DNA of 64,000 bases from Demequina lignilytica (GTDB lineage: Bacteria; Actinomycetota; Actinomycetes; Actinomycetales; Demequinaceae). The notes beneath the pieces were generated by a model. It was not told the DNA's origin. It searched no databases and saw nothing but the letters and a program-made list of their open reading frames with translations. Positions within the stretch are counted from its first letter, which is position 1, and every line of letters starts with the position of its first letter. The stretch lies in NCBI RefSeq assembly GCF_030418305.1, contig NZ_JAUHPX010000005.1, forward strand, positions 1-64,000, given 5' to 3'. The translations under genes and the position numbers were made by a program. Positions 62,879 through 64,000 of the stretch are shown piece by piece.

Positions 62879-64000
62879 CCGTCGCTCACCTGACGCCCCT
62901 CCGGCCACGCCGGGCAGCTGCGCCTCACCGGGCAGAATGTGCAGCTCGGGTTGGGCGTGGCGAGGAACTCGGGCCGCGCCATCACCTCGACCGCGTCCGC
63001 GAGGCGGGCACGCGTCGCCTCGAGATCCACGGGCGGCTGCGCGCGCTCCCCCGCCGCCTGCGCCGTCGTGCCGAGGAAGACCAGCGACGCTCCCGAGGCG
63101 GCCTCGACACCGGGGAACGCACCGTGGGCGGCGGCGAGCTGGTACATCGCGAGCTGGGCGTGATCCTCGGCCTCCTTCTGAGTCACGGGGCTCCCGGTCT
63201 TGAGGTCCACGATGCGCGCGGCGGCGTCGTCGACCTCGACCCGGTCGGCGCTGCCCGCGAGCCTCGCCCCGCCGATGTCGACGGCGAACGGCTGCTCGAC
63301 GCGCACCTCGCCGGGGACTGTCGCGACATAGCCCGCGAGGCGCCTGACCATGTCCTCTGCGCGCTCGCGGAGGCGTCGATCGGGCCACGTCTCCGTCCCG
63401 GCCACGTCGCCCCATCGCTCGTCGAGCGCGTCGAGCAGCTCGACGGCGGTCCCGTGCGGGAGCTCCGCGGCGATCTCGTGGACCACCGTGCCGAGCGTCT
63501 GCTTCTCAGTCGCCGACGGCGTGCCGCCGACGCTCTGCAGGGCCCACCGCAGGGCGCACGTCTCGAGGGACTCGAGCTTCGACGGGGACACCCGCACCGG
63601 GGTGCCGTCGTCCCACATGCCGACCGAGGAGGACGTGGGCGGGACCCCGTGCCACTCGCGCGGATCGGCGCCGGCGACGTCCGCATCGGCGAGGCGCGCG
63701 ACGAGCGCGGCATGCCCGTCGCGCTCCGTGGGCGCGAGGCCCGGGTCCGTCGCCGCGACACGCGCGTGAACGACCGCTCCTCGCAGGTCCGCCACGGTCA
63801 CGATGTCGTCGGCACGCTCGGCTCGCACCCCGGCGGCCTCCCCGCACCAGGCGAGATAGCGCGACGGCCGGGCGTCCTCGCCCTCCTCGCACGAGAGGAT
63901 CAGCATGCGACGTGCCCGGGACACCGCCACCGCGAAGGCCCGCGTCTCGTCGTCGAGCACGGCGCGGCGGGACTCCCGTGCACGGACGGCTCGGTCGCCG
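62875..64000 (-). CDS. adnA: AdnA-type helicase-nuclease, C-terminal part
   Basis: Only the last 375 codons or so are present. The gene runs off the window edge and no start is visible. The start of the segment shows the end of the helicase (ETRAFAVAVSRARRMLILS, motif VI). The RecB/AddB-type nuclease domain contains LGTVVHEIAAE, a core VDLKTG and QLAMYQLAAAHG. Cysteines at LETCALRWAL and SCTFCPVRRSC match the four-cysteine iron-sulfur staple of AddB-like nucleases. The stop overlaps the ATG of adnB, so the two are coupled and transcribed adnA then adnB. Confidence 0.9.
   Translation of the reverse strand, partial: GDRAVRARESRRAVLDDETRAFAVAVSRARRMLILSCEEGEDARPSRYLAWCGEAAGVRAERADDIVTVADLRGAVVHARVAATDPGLAPTERDGHAALVARLADADVAGADPREWHGVPPTSSSVGMWDDGTPVRVSPSKLESLETCALRWALQSVGGTPSATEKQTLGTVVHEIAAELPHGTAVELLDALDERWGDVAGTETWPDRRLRERAEDMVRRLAGYVATVPGEVRVEQPFAVDIGGARLAGSADRVEVDDAAARIVDLKTGSPVTQKEAEDHAQLAMYQLAAAHGAFPGVEAASGASLVFLGTTAQAAGERAQPPVDLEATRARLADAVEVMARPEFLATPNPSCTFCPVRRSCPAWPEGRQVSDG

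Overview
The window is a gene-dense stretch of high-GC (roughly 70% or more by eye) chromosomal DNA from an actinobacterium. Several markers agree on this: two WhiB-family regulators, an MtrA-MtrB-LpqB operon, a PdtaS-type histidine kinase facing whiB1, AdnAB-type helicase-nucleases, DUF3499, UPF0182 and DUF5719 proteins, and frequent GTG starts with 4-base GTGA/ATGA gene overlaps. No mycolic-acid or mycobacterial envelope genes are seen. A free-living member of the Micrococcales (Cellulomonas/Demequina-like) is my best guess, but the taxon is an inference. I see no insertion sequence, prophage, CRISPR array or rRNA. There is one tRNA, the initiator tRNA-Met.

Layout. 1-9.6 kb, minus strand: secA, an EamA transporter, hpf, a ComF-type phosphoribosyltransferase, then lpqB-mtrB-mtrA. 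9.65-14.97 kb, plus strand: a translationally coupled operon (membrane protein, DUF4129, DUF4350, MoxR ATPase, DUF58). SpoIIM-like and RDD membrane genes lie just beyond it. 16.8-24.9 kb, mostly minus: a cation diffusion facilitator, phosphomannomutase, DUF3499, a large GT2 glycosyltransferase coupled to a DUF5719 exported protein, and whiB2. 25.2-27.7 kb: two tandem LytR-CpsA-Psr (LCP) genes. 27.8-32 kb: purE/purK, a GtrA protein and a two-component system. 32-37.5 kb: a GT39-like membrane protein and an FHA-FtsK/SpoIIIE ATPase. 37.7-39.5 kb: whiB1 facing pdtaS. 39.5-45.2 kb: DUF2505, a FluC pair, two APC permeases, a patatin and a GtrA-like protein. 45.4-48.1 kb: a ribulokinase-like FGGY kinase, tRNA-fMet and a DUF4328 protein. 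48.2-55.2 kb: UPF0182, a PDZ-Lon (S16) protease, a Zincin_2 protein, DUF5679 and a ThiF-like protein. 55-64 kb: uvrD2, a small unknown gene, nudC, an APH-like kinase, adnB and the 3' part of adnA.

Much of this order recalls conserved neighbourhoods of Mycobacterium tuberculosis (secA1-hpf-comF-lpqB-mtrBA; Rv3193c-Rv3202c; Rv3219/Rv3220c; Rv3690-Rv3695), so most genes are core actinobacterial housekeeping: secretion, envelope building, redox and nitric-oxide sensing, and DNA-end repair. Only one gene-free stretch exceeds 300 bases (46979-47336). It holds an operator candidate, a terminator hairpin and the tRNA.

The most unexpected signal is not a gene. The 10-mer GGGACGATGC occurs 11 times on the two strands in 64 kb, where about 0.3 would be expected from composition. 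Three copies sit 2-3 bases from stop codons in the same sense orientation. Other leads are a CRP-like site before whiB1, a palindrome overlapping the -10 box of whiB2, an orphan FHA-FtsK ATPase without visible type VII partners, and degenerate zinc motifs in two protease-family proteins.
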